Shown: positions 17,883 through 26,700 of the stretch, in pieces
Numbering within the stretch: position 1 is the stretch's first letter
Layout of the letters: each line of letters opens with the position of its first letter
From: a virus
DNA length: 50,585 bases
Virus record (IMG/VR): IMGVR_UViG_3300025695_000017
Coordinates: 1 to 50,585 of that record
Strand: one strand, 5' to 3'
Notes under the pieces: generated by a model
Database searches by the model: none
What the model saw: only the letters and a program-made list of their open reading frames with translations
What the model was told of the DNA's origin: nothing
Translations under genes and position numbers: made by a program

Positions 17883-18347
17883 ATGTTAAATTGGTTATGG
17901 GAAGGTAACGATGTTACCGAAGAAGTTATACCTGAAGATGCCGTAGGATTTGTTTATATGATTGAACACATTCCTACCGGCAAATATTATATTGGTAAGA
18001 AATCCTTAGAGAGTGTCCGAAATGTAAAAATCGGAGTTAGAGAATTAGCTCGTATCAAAGAAGAACGAAAGTTAAAAGGTATAAGGGGTTCACTACCAAA
18101 AAAGAAAAAAGTTAGAAAATCATCTGACTGGCAGAAATACTATTCATCAAACGATTGGATAAGAGAACAAATCTCAGAAGGAAAGGAAGATGAGTTCAAA
18201 CGTAAAATACTACAATTCTGCTATTCCAAAAAATCATTATCATACTACGAAGTACATTGGATGTTTCATTACGATGTACTATCAGATGATAATTCTCTCA
18301 ACGGAAATATATTAGGAAAATTTTATAGAAAAGATTTGGATAAGTAA
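17883..18347 (+). CDS. GIY-YIG-type endonuclease-like protein
   Basis: The 154-residue protein has the GIY-YIG core near the N-terminus in the form GFVYMIEHIPTGKYYIGKKS (about 21-40), where VYM and YIG are the two signature strands. After a Lys/Arg-rich loop (about 55-80) comes SDWQKYYSSNDWIREQI, which resembles the conserved Tyr and helix region of the fold. A later Glu in YYEVHWMFHYDVL is a candidate metal ligand, by analogy with GIY-YIG nucleases. It could be a homing-type or DNA-degrading nuclease like T4 Seg or EndoII proteins, but it is not inserted in a gene here and sits between the structural and replication blocks. The family is moderately secure; the biological role is unknown. Confidence 0.7.
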   Translation: MLNWLWEGNDVTEEVIPEDAVGFVYMIEHIPTGKYYIGKKSLESVRNVKIGVRELARIKEERKLKGIRGSLPKKKKVRKSSDWQKYYSSNDWIREQISEGKEDEFKRKILQFCYSKKSLSYYEVHWMFHYDVLSDDNSLNGNILGKFYRKDLDK

Positions 18348-18366
18348 AATATTATTTGTATATTAG
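18335..18366 (+). promoter_or_regulatory. Putative host-type (Bacteroidetes sigma) promoter, TTTG-N20-TATATTAG
   Basis: TTTG at 18335-18338 and TATATTAG at 18359-18366 are separated by exactly 20 nt, matching TTTG / TANNTTTG apart from one base in the -7 box. An A/T-rich inverted repeat (AATATTATTT ... AAATAATATT, about 18349-18394) surrounds the start region before the ATG at 18397. Confidence 0.55.
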
Positions 18367-18396
18367 TGTTTAATTGTATATACACAAAATAATATT

Positions 18397-18600
18397 ATGA
18401 ACTTACAACAAATAGCACAGAAGTATGGAGTAAATCCAAATTCATTGAACGCAAAAGATGATGCATTAAAGATTGGAATTAAATCAGTTCAACATCTAGT
18501 CAAAGAAATGGAAGCTCGTAAAGTCGATAAAGATATCATCGATAGTTTAAAACGATTAGGTAGTTTTATGTTTGATATATCAGATTCAACAATAGGATAA
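18397..18600 (+). CDS. Small helical protein upstream of primase, function unknown
   Basis: The 67-residue protein is predominantly helical. The start LQQIAQKYGVNPNSLN could be part of a helix-turn-helix, and it is followed by IGIKSVQHLVKEMEARKVD and DIIDSLKRLGSF. It is preceded by a host-type promoter and followed by another one overlapping its 3' end, placing it among early genes. A regulatory or replication-accessory role is possible from context, but no family is recognised. Confidence 0.65.
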   Translation: MNLQQIAQKYGVNPNSLNAKDDALKIGIKSVQHLVKEMEARKVDKDIIDSLKRLGSFMFDISDSTIG

Positions 18601-18632
18601 TTTGGTAAATCCAAATATTTTTCGTATATTTG
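18601..18632 (+). promoter_or_regulatory. Host-type promoter, perfect Bacteroidetes consensus TTTG-N20-TATATTTG
   Basis: TTTG at 18601-18604 and TATATTTG at 18625-18632 have a 20-nt spacer, a perfect match to the Bacteroidetes housekeeping promoter. It starts right after the previous stop codon and lies 16 nt before the primase ATG, leaving a very short leader. The -33 box is also part of a small inverted repeat TTTGG-TAAAT-CCAAA. Confidence 0.8.
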
Positions 18633-18648
18633 TTCCAAATTAAAGTTT

Positions 18649-19590
18649 ATGCTCTCCGCTAGAAACAAATTAGTTGTTATTAATGTATTAGATTCTGCTT
18701 TAGGTGTTGGTTCATCTTTAAAGGGAAATGAACAGGCACATCATTGTCCGTTCTGCCACCACCATAAGAAGAAACTACAAATAAATGTTGAAACTCAATA
18801 TTGGCATTGTTGGGTATGTGATTCAAAGGGTAGAAGTATCCAATCACTACTCAATCGCTTAAATGTTGATAGAAATGATATAGGTAAAATTATTTCTATA
18901 TATGGTGAATACAAGCCAACTAACAATCAAAGGGAGATTGAAAAGGTAGTACTCAAACTACCAAAGGAATTTAAATCACTCTACCACAAACCGAAATCAA
19001 TCAACCCAATTTACAATCAGGCTATTGGATATCTACTGAATAGAGGTATTACAATGGATGAGGTATTAAAATACAATATTGGGTATTGTGAAGATGGATT
19101 GTATGGTGGTAGAGTGATTATTCCATCTTATAGTGAAGAGGGTGAACTGAACTATTTTATAGCTCGTTCCTTTTATAAGGATTCAACTATGAAGTATAAA
19201 AATCCACCAGTCAGTAGAAATGTAATTGTATTTGATAACCAAATTAATTGGAATGAGCCAATCACCTTAGTTGAAGGTGTGTTTGATTCATTCGCAGTTA
19301 AGAGAAACGTAATCCCAATCTTAGGGAAGTTTCTACCTCGAACTTTGAAAGAAAAGATTTTCGAAAAAGGTGTAAGGGAAATCAACATACTATTAGATTC
19401 AGATGCAGTGGATGATTCCACACAACACGCTAATTACTTTATTCAAAATGGTATAAAAGTAACGAACATCATTCCAAACGGAAATTCAGATGCAGGTGAG
19501 TTGGGATTTGATAAAGTAAACGAATTACTAAAAGAAACCGAAGAAAGTGGTTGGGATGATTTAATCCTATCAAAACTAAACAATTTATGA
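18649..19590 (+). CDS. 61: DNA primase, T4 gp61-like
   Basis: The 313-residue protein makes RNA primers for lagging-strand replication, normally with the gp41 helicase. The N-terminal zinc-binding domain shows C33-P-F-C36 and C54-W-V-C57. The TOPRIM core is visible as LVEGVFDSFAVK with its catalytic Glu (about residue 207) and the DxD motif in INILLDSDAVDDS (about 248). Its length is close to T4 gp61 (342). It is transcribed from the host-type promoter at 18601 and its TGA overlaps the next ATG (ATGA), coupling it to the gp47-gp46 fusion. T4 primase is likewise a separate protein from the helicase. Confidence 0.92.
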   Translation: MLSARNKLVVINVLDSALGVGSSLKGNEQAHHCPFCHHHKKKLQINVETQYWHCWVCDSKGRSIQSLLNRLNVDRNDIGKIISIYGEYKPTNNQREIEKVVLKLPKEFKSLYHKPKSINPIYNQAIGYLLNRGITMDEVLKYNIGYCEDGLYGGRVIIPSYSEEGELNYFIARSFYKDSTMKYKNPPVSRNVIVFDNQINWNEPITLVEGVFDSFAVKRNVIPILGKFLPRTLKEKIFEKGVREINILLDSDAVDDSTQHANYFIQNGIKVTNIIPNGNSDAGELGFDKVNELLKETEESGWDDLILSKLNNL

Positions 19591-22500
19591 AGGTAGAAAA
19601 GATTTACCATTTAGCGGATTTACATATCCGTAATTTGAAAAGACATACGGAGTATAGAGAAGTATTCCAAAAGTTCTTAGATAATGTAGATAGAGATAAT
19701 ATCGAAAACTCTATCATTTATTTAGCTGGTGATATTGCACATGCTAAAACCGAAATGAGTCCCGAATTAGTAAGGGAGATTAGTTGGTTCTTAACTGAGT
19801 GTGCTAATCGAAAGGAAACATTTATGATTACTGGTAATCACGATTGTAACCTAAATAATAATTATCGTTTGGATGTACTAACTCCAATCGTAGAAAACTT
19901 AAACAATGAAAGAATACATTACCTTAGAGATACTGGTATCTATCCCTTCCATAATATTACTTTTGTGGTATATTCGATACTCGATGAAAAAGAGAATTGG
20001 CCAAAGGCGGAATTGGTAGAAGGTGAGAATACTATATGTTTATTCCATGGACCTGTAAACTTAGCACAAACTGATATCGGATACACTGTATCATCCAACT
20101 CATTCACAACTGATATGTTTGAAGGATTTGATATGGTGATGTTAGGTGATATCCACAAAAGACAAACTTTAGGTTCACCAACGATTGCATATGCTGGTTC
20201 TATGATTCAACAAAATCACGGAGAAGCATTGGATAAGCATGGTTATCTATTATGGGATGTTGAAAGTAGAACGTTCGAAGAGTTTGATATTGAAAATGAT
20301 TATGGATTCTATACCTTAGATGTAAACGATGGTGTAGTTCCAAATGTTTCAGATATGCCAAAGAAACCCCGATTGAGAGTTCGTATTTCAAATACTGACC
20401 CAACTCAGATTAAGAGAGCATTAACTGAAATCAAAAAGAAATATAAGGTAGAGGAATTTACTGTTACGAGAATGGATACACTCTCAAAACAAAAGACTGG
20501 TAACTTTGATGATAAGTTGGCAATCGGAAATGTGAGAGATGTGGAATTCCAAAACGAACTGATTAAGGATTACTTAGAAAGACAATACTTAGCAGATGAG
20601 GATACTGTTGATAAGATTCAACAACTCAATAGGGATATGAATACAAAGTTGGTAGATGATGATGTTGTACCGAACATCCAATGGATACCAAAGACATTTG
20701 AGTTCTCTAATATGTTCTCTTATGGTGAGAACAACAAAATTAGATTCGATAACGCTAAAGGAATGGTGGGAGTATTTGCACCAAACGCTAGTGGTAAATC
20801 ATCTTTATTTGATGCTATCTCATTTTGTATTTTCGATAAGACGAGTAGAACTTATATGGCAAAAAACATAATGAATAATAGAAAAGATAAATTCTATTGT
20901 AAATTAAGTTTTCAGATTGATGGTGTAGATTACTTTATTGAAAGAAGTGCTAAACTAATCAACAAAGGTAAGAATGTAAAAGTAGATGTTTCTTTTTGGA
21001 GAGAAGATGATGGTGGTATCACTTCTTTAAATGGAGAGCAGAGAAGAGAAACCAACGCAAATATTCAACAATACTTAGGTACTTATGATGATTTCGTTTT
21101 AACCACTCTTTCTCTTCAAGGAAACAACGCTTTATTTATTGATAAATCTCAAACTGAGAGAAAGGAAATCTTAGCTCAATTTATGGGTGTAGATGTGTTT
21201 GATAAACTATACTCTTTTGCACAAGAAGAGAATAGAGATAACTCATCTTTAATCCGTAAGTTTAAGCAAGATGATTTTACTCAAAAGTTGGCTGATATCG
21301 AAACTACCTTAAAGGAGAAGGAATCTGAATATAAACTTACTGAGATTCAGTTAAATAGTTCTAAGAGTGAAGTTGAGAAGCACAATCAAAAGTTAATTTC
21401 TCTAAATGAGAAAATTGTAAAAGTTAAATCAGATAACTATTCGTTGGATGCGTTGGAAACTAATAAATTAAAATTAGAATCATCTATTACTGATTTAGAA
21501 GAGCAACGTAATACTACTCAAAGTATAATTAATGAGTTAGAAGAAAAGCAACTTAAATTAGAAGAAGAGATTGATACCTATGATGAAGATAAAATCACAA
21601 AAGAACATCAATTATTCAACAAATATACATCCGATTTAAAGGATTTAGATAATGAGTTAGATAAGTTGAAAATCAAAGAAGATTCTTTGATGGATAGAAT
21701 GAGGCATTTGGAATCACATAAATACAATAAAGATTGTGATATTTGTATGGAGAATTCTGAATCAATCATTGATGCTAAAGTTGGTGTTGAAGCTGATTTA
21801 GCTACTATCGAAGTTGATAAGAAACAAATGTTTGAAGATAAGAATGTTCTACTTCTTGCTATTGATACTCGTAAAAAGTATTCTGATTTGTTAAGTAACC
21901 TTACCAAATTAAAATCAGATGAGGAAAGGGTAAGTAAAAATATTAACACACTTATCAACAAGTTATCAACATTCGAAACCAAAGAAATCAAACTAAATAA
22001 CGAAGTTCTACAAGTTATACAACTTATTGAAGATTATTTAGATAATGAGAAGCAGATTGAAATCAATCAACAATTGAGAGTAGATATGAAGAATGTTCGA
22101 AACGAACTAAGTTCAGCTAAGAATACTACTGATTCACTAAATACTCAGATTCTTAAACTAAATGGTGAGGTATCATCGTTAAAGAATCAAAAGGAAACTA
22201 TTGAAGAGAGAATCAAAGAGGTAGAACAATTAGAAGAACAACATGGTTTGTTTGAGTATTACCTAAACGCTTTGGGTAAGGATGGTGTATCTTATGAATT
22301 GATTTCTAAGGCACTACCAATGATTGAAGGTGAGGTAAACAACATCTTAGGTCAGATTGTAGATTTCGGATTACAATTAGATATGGATGGTAAGAACATC
22401 AACGCTAACATCGTTTACGATGACCAGAAATGGAGTTTAGAGATGTGTAGTGGTATGGAGAAGTTCATTAGTGGTTTAGCGATTAGAATCGCTCTAATCA

Positions 22501-22718
22501 ACGTATGTAACCTACCTCGTCCAAACTTCTTAGTTGTAGATGAAGGATTTGGTACATTAGATAATGAAAACCTAACATCATTGTATATGTTGTTCGCTTA
22601 TCTAAAAACACAATTCGATTTCGTAATGATTATCTCACACATCGATTCAATGAGAGATGTAGTTGATAACCTAATGGAAATCAAAAAAGTAAATGGATTT
22701 AGTAATATTAAATTTTAA
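19587..22718 (+). CDS. 47-46: Fused recombination nuclease gp47-gp46 (SbcD-SbcC / Mre11-Rad50) in one chain
   Basis: The 1043-residue protein fuses two proteins that are separate in T4 and most organisms. Residues 1-~340 are an Mre11/SbcD calcineurin-like phosphoesterase: D11-L-H13, G48-D49, GNHD at 83-86, and GDIHKRQT further on. Residues ~365-1043 are a Rad50/SbcC ATPase: Walker A at 398-406 (APNASGKSS), a long coiled coil, a zinc-hook C717-D-I-C720, an ABC signature region (MCSGMEKFISG), Walker B VVDEGFG with D985-E986, and an ISHID switch. The frame is continuous and all motifs are intact, so this is not a frameshift artefact. It resects DNA ends for recombination-dependent replication. 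It follows primase by an ATGA overlap. Confidence 0.93.
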   Translation: MKVEKIYHLADLHIRNLKRHTEYREVFQKFLDNVDRDNIENSIIYLAGDIAHAKTEMSPELVREISWFLTECANRKETFMITGNHDCNLNNNYRLDVLTPIVENLNNERIHYLRDTGIYPFHNITFVVYSILDEKENWPKAELVEGENTICLFHGPVNLAQTDIGYTVSSNSFTTDMFEGFDMVMLGDIHKRQTLGSPTIAYAGSMIQQNHGEALDKHGYLLWDVESRTFEEFDIENDYGFYTLDVNDGVVPNVSDMPKKPRLRVRISNTDPTQIKRALTEIKKKYKVEEFTVTRMDTLSKQKTGNFDDKLAIGNVRDVEFQNELIKDYLERQYLADEDTVDKIQQLNRDMNTKLVDDDVVPNIQWIPKTFEFSNMFSYGENNKIRFDNAKGMVGVFAPNASGKSSLFDAISFCIFDKTSRTYMAKNIMNNRKDKFYCKLSFQIDGVDYFIERSAKLINKGKNVKVDVSFWREDDGGITSLNGEQRRETNANIQQYLGTYDDFVLTTLSLQGNNALFIDKSQTERKEILAQFMGVDVFDKLYSFAQEENRDNSSLIRKFKQDDFTQKLADIETTLKEKESEYKLTEIQLNSSKSEVEKHNQKLISLNEKIVKVKSDNYSLDALETNKLKLESSITDLEEQRNTTQSIINELEEKQLKLEEEIDTYDEDKITKEHQLFNKYTSDLKDLDNELDKLKIKEDSLMDRMRHLESHKYNKDCDICMENSESIIDAKVGVEADLATIEVDKKQMFEDKNVLLLAIDTRKKYSDLLSNLTKLKSDEERVSKNINTLINKLSTFETKEIKLNNEVLQVIQLIEDYLDNEKQIEINQQLRVDMKNVRNELSSAKNTTDSLNTQILKLNGEVSSLKNQKETIEERIKEVEQLEEQHGLFEYYLNALGKDGVSYELISKALPMIEGEVNNILGQIVDFGLQLDMDGKNINANIVYDDQKWSLEMCSGMEKFISGLAIRIALINVCNLPRPNFLVVDEGFGTLDNENLTSLYMLFAYLKTQFDFVMIISHIDSMRDVVDNLMEIKKVNGFSNIKF

Positions 22719-22720
22719 AA

Positions 22721-23539
22721 ATGAAAATAGGAATTATAGGACAGGGGTTTGTTGGTAATGCAGTTTATCAAAAGTTTAAAGAACATTATAATGTATTGAC
22801 TTACGATTTGGATGAAACTAAATGTAACTCCACATTTGAAGATGTATCTAAATGTGATTATGTATTTACCTGCTTACCCACTCCTATGAATTCTGATGGT
22901 AGTTGTAATACTAATATCGTAGAAGATGTAATCAAACAAATTGATGAGGTTGGTATAACCAAAGGGATTGTTGTTAAATCAACTATTACACCTGGCACTA
23001 CTCAAAGTTGGAATGATACATACAACACAAACATTGTATTCAACCCAGAGTTCTTAACCGAACGAAACGCGGTAAAGGATTACGAAAATCAGAATAGGAT
23101 TATATTAGGAGGACCAAGACCAACAACAACTTACCTTAAACGAATATTCTCAAATGTATTCCCAAAAGCACATATAGTAAAAACGGATTCAACTCATGCT
23201 GAGATGGTAAAGTATTTAACAAATACATTCTTAGCAACTAAAGTATCATTCGCTAATGAGATGTATCAGATTTGTGAGAAGTTGAATATAGATTATGATA
23301 AGGTAGTAGAATATTCAACCTTTGATGATAGGTTAGGTAAATCACATTGGAATGTACCAGGACCTGATGGTGATTTTGGATATGGTGGACATTGTTTTCC
23401 AAAGGATGTTAATGCACTAATTCATTTAGCTGATGAGTTGGGATTATATCCAACTATGTTAATGGCTACTAATCGTAAAAATGATGTAGTACGAAAAAAT
23501 AGGGATTGGGAAGGTATGAAAGGTAGAGCAGTTACTTAG
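22721..23539 (+). CDS. Nucleotide-sugar (UDP-glucose type) dehydrogenase, short form
   Basis: The 272-residue protein oxidises a nucleotide sugar to its uronic acid if the family function is retained. The N-terminal Rossmann motif is G7-Q-G-F-V-G12. Next come CLPTPMNSDGSCNT, VVKSTITPGTT and FNPEFLTERNAVKDY, all family hallmarks, then AEMVKYLTNTFLATKVSFAN. The catalytic Cys is C225 in GYGGHCFPKD. Typical enzymes have about 390-450 residues; this one ends after the central helical domain and lacks the C-terminal UDP-binding domain. No continuation is visible in another frame. Such short forms may act as dimers with altered specificity or on GDP/UDP sugars; the substrate is unknown. It starts two bases after the fusion nuclease. 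Confidence 0.88.
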   Translation: MKIGIIGQGFVGNAVYQKFKEHYNVLTYDLDETKCNSTFEDVSKCDYVFTCLPTPMNSDGSCNTNIVEDVIKQIDEVGITKGIVVKSTITPGTTQSWNDTYNTNIVFNPEFLTERNAVKDYENQNRIILGGPRPTTTYLKRIFSNVFPKAHIVKTDSTHAEMVKYLTNTFLATKVSFANEMYQICEKLNIDYDKVVEYSTFDDRLGKSHWNVPGPDGDFGYGGHCFPKDVNALIHLADELGLYPTMLMATNRKNDVVRKNRDWEGMKGRAVT

Positions 23540-23702
23540 TTTTAAGAACATTAGAAGGAAGGGGTTTCACATTTGGTGAAACCTTTTCTTTTATAAGAGA
23601 TTCTACCAACCCATTCATTTTATATCCTCTATTCTTACAAAACTCCTTTAATAATTGATGAACTTCGGCATCAATTTGTAACATTGCATATTTTTTACTC
23701 AT
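23532..23702 (-). CDS. Small ribbon-helix-helix-like putative DNA-binding protein, antisense
   Basis: This is the only minus-strand gene I support. The complement reads from ATG (23702-23700) to TAA (23534-23532) and encodes 56 residues: a short strand KYAMLQIDAEV, a helix HQLLKEFCKNRG, then a second helix NGLVESLIKEKV. This strand-helix-helix layout fits MetJ/Arc/CopG-type dimeric repressors. It ends by overlapping the 3' end of the dehydrogenase by 8 bases, tail to tail. Three 10-bp direct repeats cover its start and upstream region. An RNA hairpin for the opposite strand is embedded in its 3' half. The fold call is by pattern only; regulation of the giant fibre gene or of itself is inferred. 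Confidence 0.7.
   Translation of the reverse strand: MSKKYAMLQIDAEVHQLLKEFCKNRGYKMNGLVESLIKEKVSPNVKPLPSNVLKTK
23563..23592 (+). terminator. Rho-independent terminator after the replication/sugar operon
   Basis: A perfect 8-bp stem GGTTTCAC / GTGAAACC with a 5-nt loop ATTTG is followed by TTTTCTTTT. It lies 24 bases after the dehydrogenase stop and ends the rightward transcript. On the other strand the same bases encode part of the small ribbon-helix-helix protein; the hairpin can be extended by A-T and G-T pairs. Confidence 0.85.
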
Positions 23703-23730
23703 TTCTTTAGAACTCTTTAGTTTTCTTTAG
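23701..23730. repeat. Three direct repeats spaced exactly 10 bp, candidate repressor operator
   Basis: The hexamer CTTTAG occurs at 23705-23710, 23715-23720 and 23725-23730. The flanks are similar (ATTT, AACT, TTTT). The 10-bp phase places the repeats on one face of the helix. The first repeat overlaps the start codon region of the minus-strand gene. Tandem sites with helical phasing are typical of ribbon-helix-helix repressors, so autoregulation is a natural hypothesis. Confidence 0.6.
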
Positions 23731-23758
23731 TATAACTATTTTAAATATAAATTTTGGA

Positions 23759-23767
23759 ATATTTATA
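23759..23767. promoter_or_regulatory. Putative late promoter motif ATATTTATA (reads TATAAATA on the minus strand)
   Basis: It lies 29 nt before the ATG of the giant fibre gene at 23797. Here the site is between divergent genes: on the minus strand it reads as the exact T4 late box TATAAATA, 57 nt before the ATG of the antisense gene. It could serve either gene. Confidence 0.6.
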
Positions 23768-23796
23768 ACAACAAACACTAATAGGTAAATTGGTAA

Positions 23797-26700
23797 ATGG
23801 CAAGAATTAAGAAGTACTCACCCGAACAAAAGTTATCATCATTTCAGACATTTTTAGTAGATGATAATCCCAATTCAGATTATTTTAGAATAACCGAATT
23901 TAAAGATACATTTACTGGTGGTAAAAACGGATTCCTCATAGAGGGTTCGGAATATCTAAAGGAATCAACTGAGATTAAGATTGAAATTTTAGATGTAGAA
24001 GGTAATACTGTATATTACGAACCAGGTAATGGTATACCAGAATACTATGAGGGTATATCTAAATTAGTAGCTGTTTATGTATATAACGATACTCCAATTG
24101 GTTTAGGTAAAATTACCATTTTAGGTGAACTTAAAGAGTATGATGAAAATGGTGTAAAGCGAACAATTCCAGATGAATGGAAGGGAGCTTATAATGTTAA
24201 GTGGGAACGAACATTTCAGATAAATAAACTACTTGCAAATGAGGATAAGGTTAGATTTTATCGTAGGCCTGATGTATCTATTGATGAATTTGTAAAACCT
24301 ATATTTAGTGGGAATCCACCAACAGTCACTCAGACTGGTTCAGTGAGTGGTATACCATTAGCTCCATCTGAAAACCAAAACCTATCTAATTTTTCTTTAC
24401 CAACATCATATAGATTGAATATAGATAGTGGTGATAAATGGACTGGTTCCATAGTAGGACAACCTATTAATTTTACCAACCTAAACTATACTCCAATTGT
24501 TGATGATGTGGTTAATGGAACTGAATTAATAGTATCACCACCCTATACTGAAAATGATTTAGCTAAATCATTTAATAATGAAGAATACTCAGTAACATTC
24601 CCATATATCGAAGGTGTAACTGATTTAGCAACTGCTTTAACTGGTTCATTTGCTAAAATTAGTATTACTGATATGAAAACTTTTGTAGGTGATGCTGCAA
24701 GGGTAAAGGTATTTAGACGGTCTCAATCAAATTTAACTGATTTTGAATTCGTACAAGAAATTCAGTTGGAATCAAATGAATTATTAAAAGATATTACTAC
24801 TTTTGATAAAAAGGAAGAGAATTATGGTATCTTTACTGAAGATATTTTAGATTCATATTGGATTACATCATCAAATGATTTTAATATTTCATTTAATCAA
24901 GACTTTTTATATAATTCAGTTAATTTAGATTCCACTCCAACAAATTACTTTTTTACATCGGAAAGCTTTTCTATTGGAAGTGGTGTTGAGTATTCTTTGG
25001 ATTTTAATGTTAGGAAGGAAACAACTGACCCTAATGCATATTTAAAGGTATTTTTAAGTGGTTCTAATAATGATAAAGGTGTAGAACAACAAATAATAAA
25101 TATACCAGCATCAACAACAATACTTCAGAAAACAAACTTTAGTGAAAATATAGTTGCAAATGATTTTGATAATGCTAAATTATATTTTGAAGTAAGTGGT
25201 AGTGATTGGTATGTAAATAATGTAAGTTTAAAGGCATCACAAGAAACTTCATTTTCACCTGATGAGATTACCTTTATTCAACAAGTTCCAAAAACATTAG
25301 TATCTGAAACATTTGATTATCGTTTTGAGTTTTATGATATCAATAATAACTACATACCAGTTAGAGTAGAGGAAACGAAAACATTTACTGGTGGTAATAC
25401 AAACTTGTTTAATAAGAGTTTGGATATAACACCAGACAATTTATACTTCTCATTCGATTCAGCATCAAATCCTGCAAACGCAGTTCCACCATTTGTAATC
25501 AACTTTGATGTGGAAACTAATTTGGTTACAGGTTCAATTACCTATACATCTGGTGCATATGATTTCTTCGGAAATGAAATATCACAATCTGAATATGCTG
25601 GTGGTATCTATCCTGGTTACTTAACTAATTGGGATGTTGATGGGGGTAGACAGCCATTCCTAAGAGTGCAAGATTTTACTGGTTCTAGAGATGATATATC
25701 CGTTCAATTTATAAGATATAATGCTGAAGTTGAGGGTGTAACCGATACATTTGTTATTACCAGAGTTGAAGATGGTAAGGGTGGTGTAAGTTTTGAGATA
25801 GTACCATTCAGAGGTACTCAAATTAAAAACAAAGAAGATAAGACATTAGAGATACAAGCGGTAAGGGTTGATGGTATCAATCGTATTGATTTACAAAGTG
25901 GATTGGCTAGAGGTTTCTCTGATGCTAAACTACATTTATTATCATCATCATTAGATGGTACCCAAACTTATGTTTCACTTTCCCAAGCGATTACTGACCC
26001 TAACTTTATAGAAGGTGTAAGTGCTGGTACAACTGGTAGTGGTGAGATTGATTACAACGCAATTTTTACAAGAGATTCTATTGATAATGAGTTGACGGTT
26101 TATCTTATGGATGGACCTACATCTGAATCAATTTTAACATCACAAATCCTAACCGATTTGAAAGATGGTTTGAATAATGGTATTGTTACTTCAACAACTG
26201 AACAATTTAATATAAAGTACAAACCCAGAGAAATTAATGATTTCAACCCATTACAATCAATAGTAACTGCATCGTTCCAACGAAGAGGTACAACATTAAA
26301 TCCCTTATCGGCTAGTTTGTTGATTATACCATCTTCTTCAAAGGAACCTAAAACCGAATTACCACATTATTATATGTTCTATGAAACTGGGGCATTTGAT
26401 AGTACAATTACATTATCGGTAACTGATTTTGCTGGAAATGTAATTGATAATGGTGTACCTGGAAATGGTATTCCATATTATTCGGCAATTGATACAAAGC
26501 AATTAAACTTAGAGTTTACATATACTGAGCCAATTACATCAGCATCCGTAACTGCAAATAAATCATTCTTCATTACACCTGATGGTTTACCTGGGCAAGA
26601 TTCAATTGTAATTGATATAGACCCTCAACCAGTTTCATTGGGTTCAAATCACAAAGGTGAGGTTTATAATTACGCATTAGCAAATACTGATATACAATTA

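Noticed and set aside
19587-22718. Mre11-Rad50 fusion as an assembly or frameshift artefact
   Set aside because: The frame is open throughout and both halves have full motif sets at normal spacing; an artificial join would rarely keep this.
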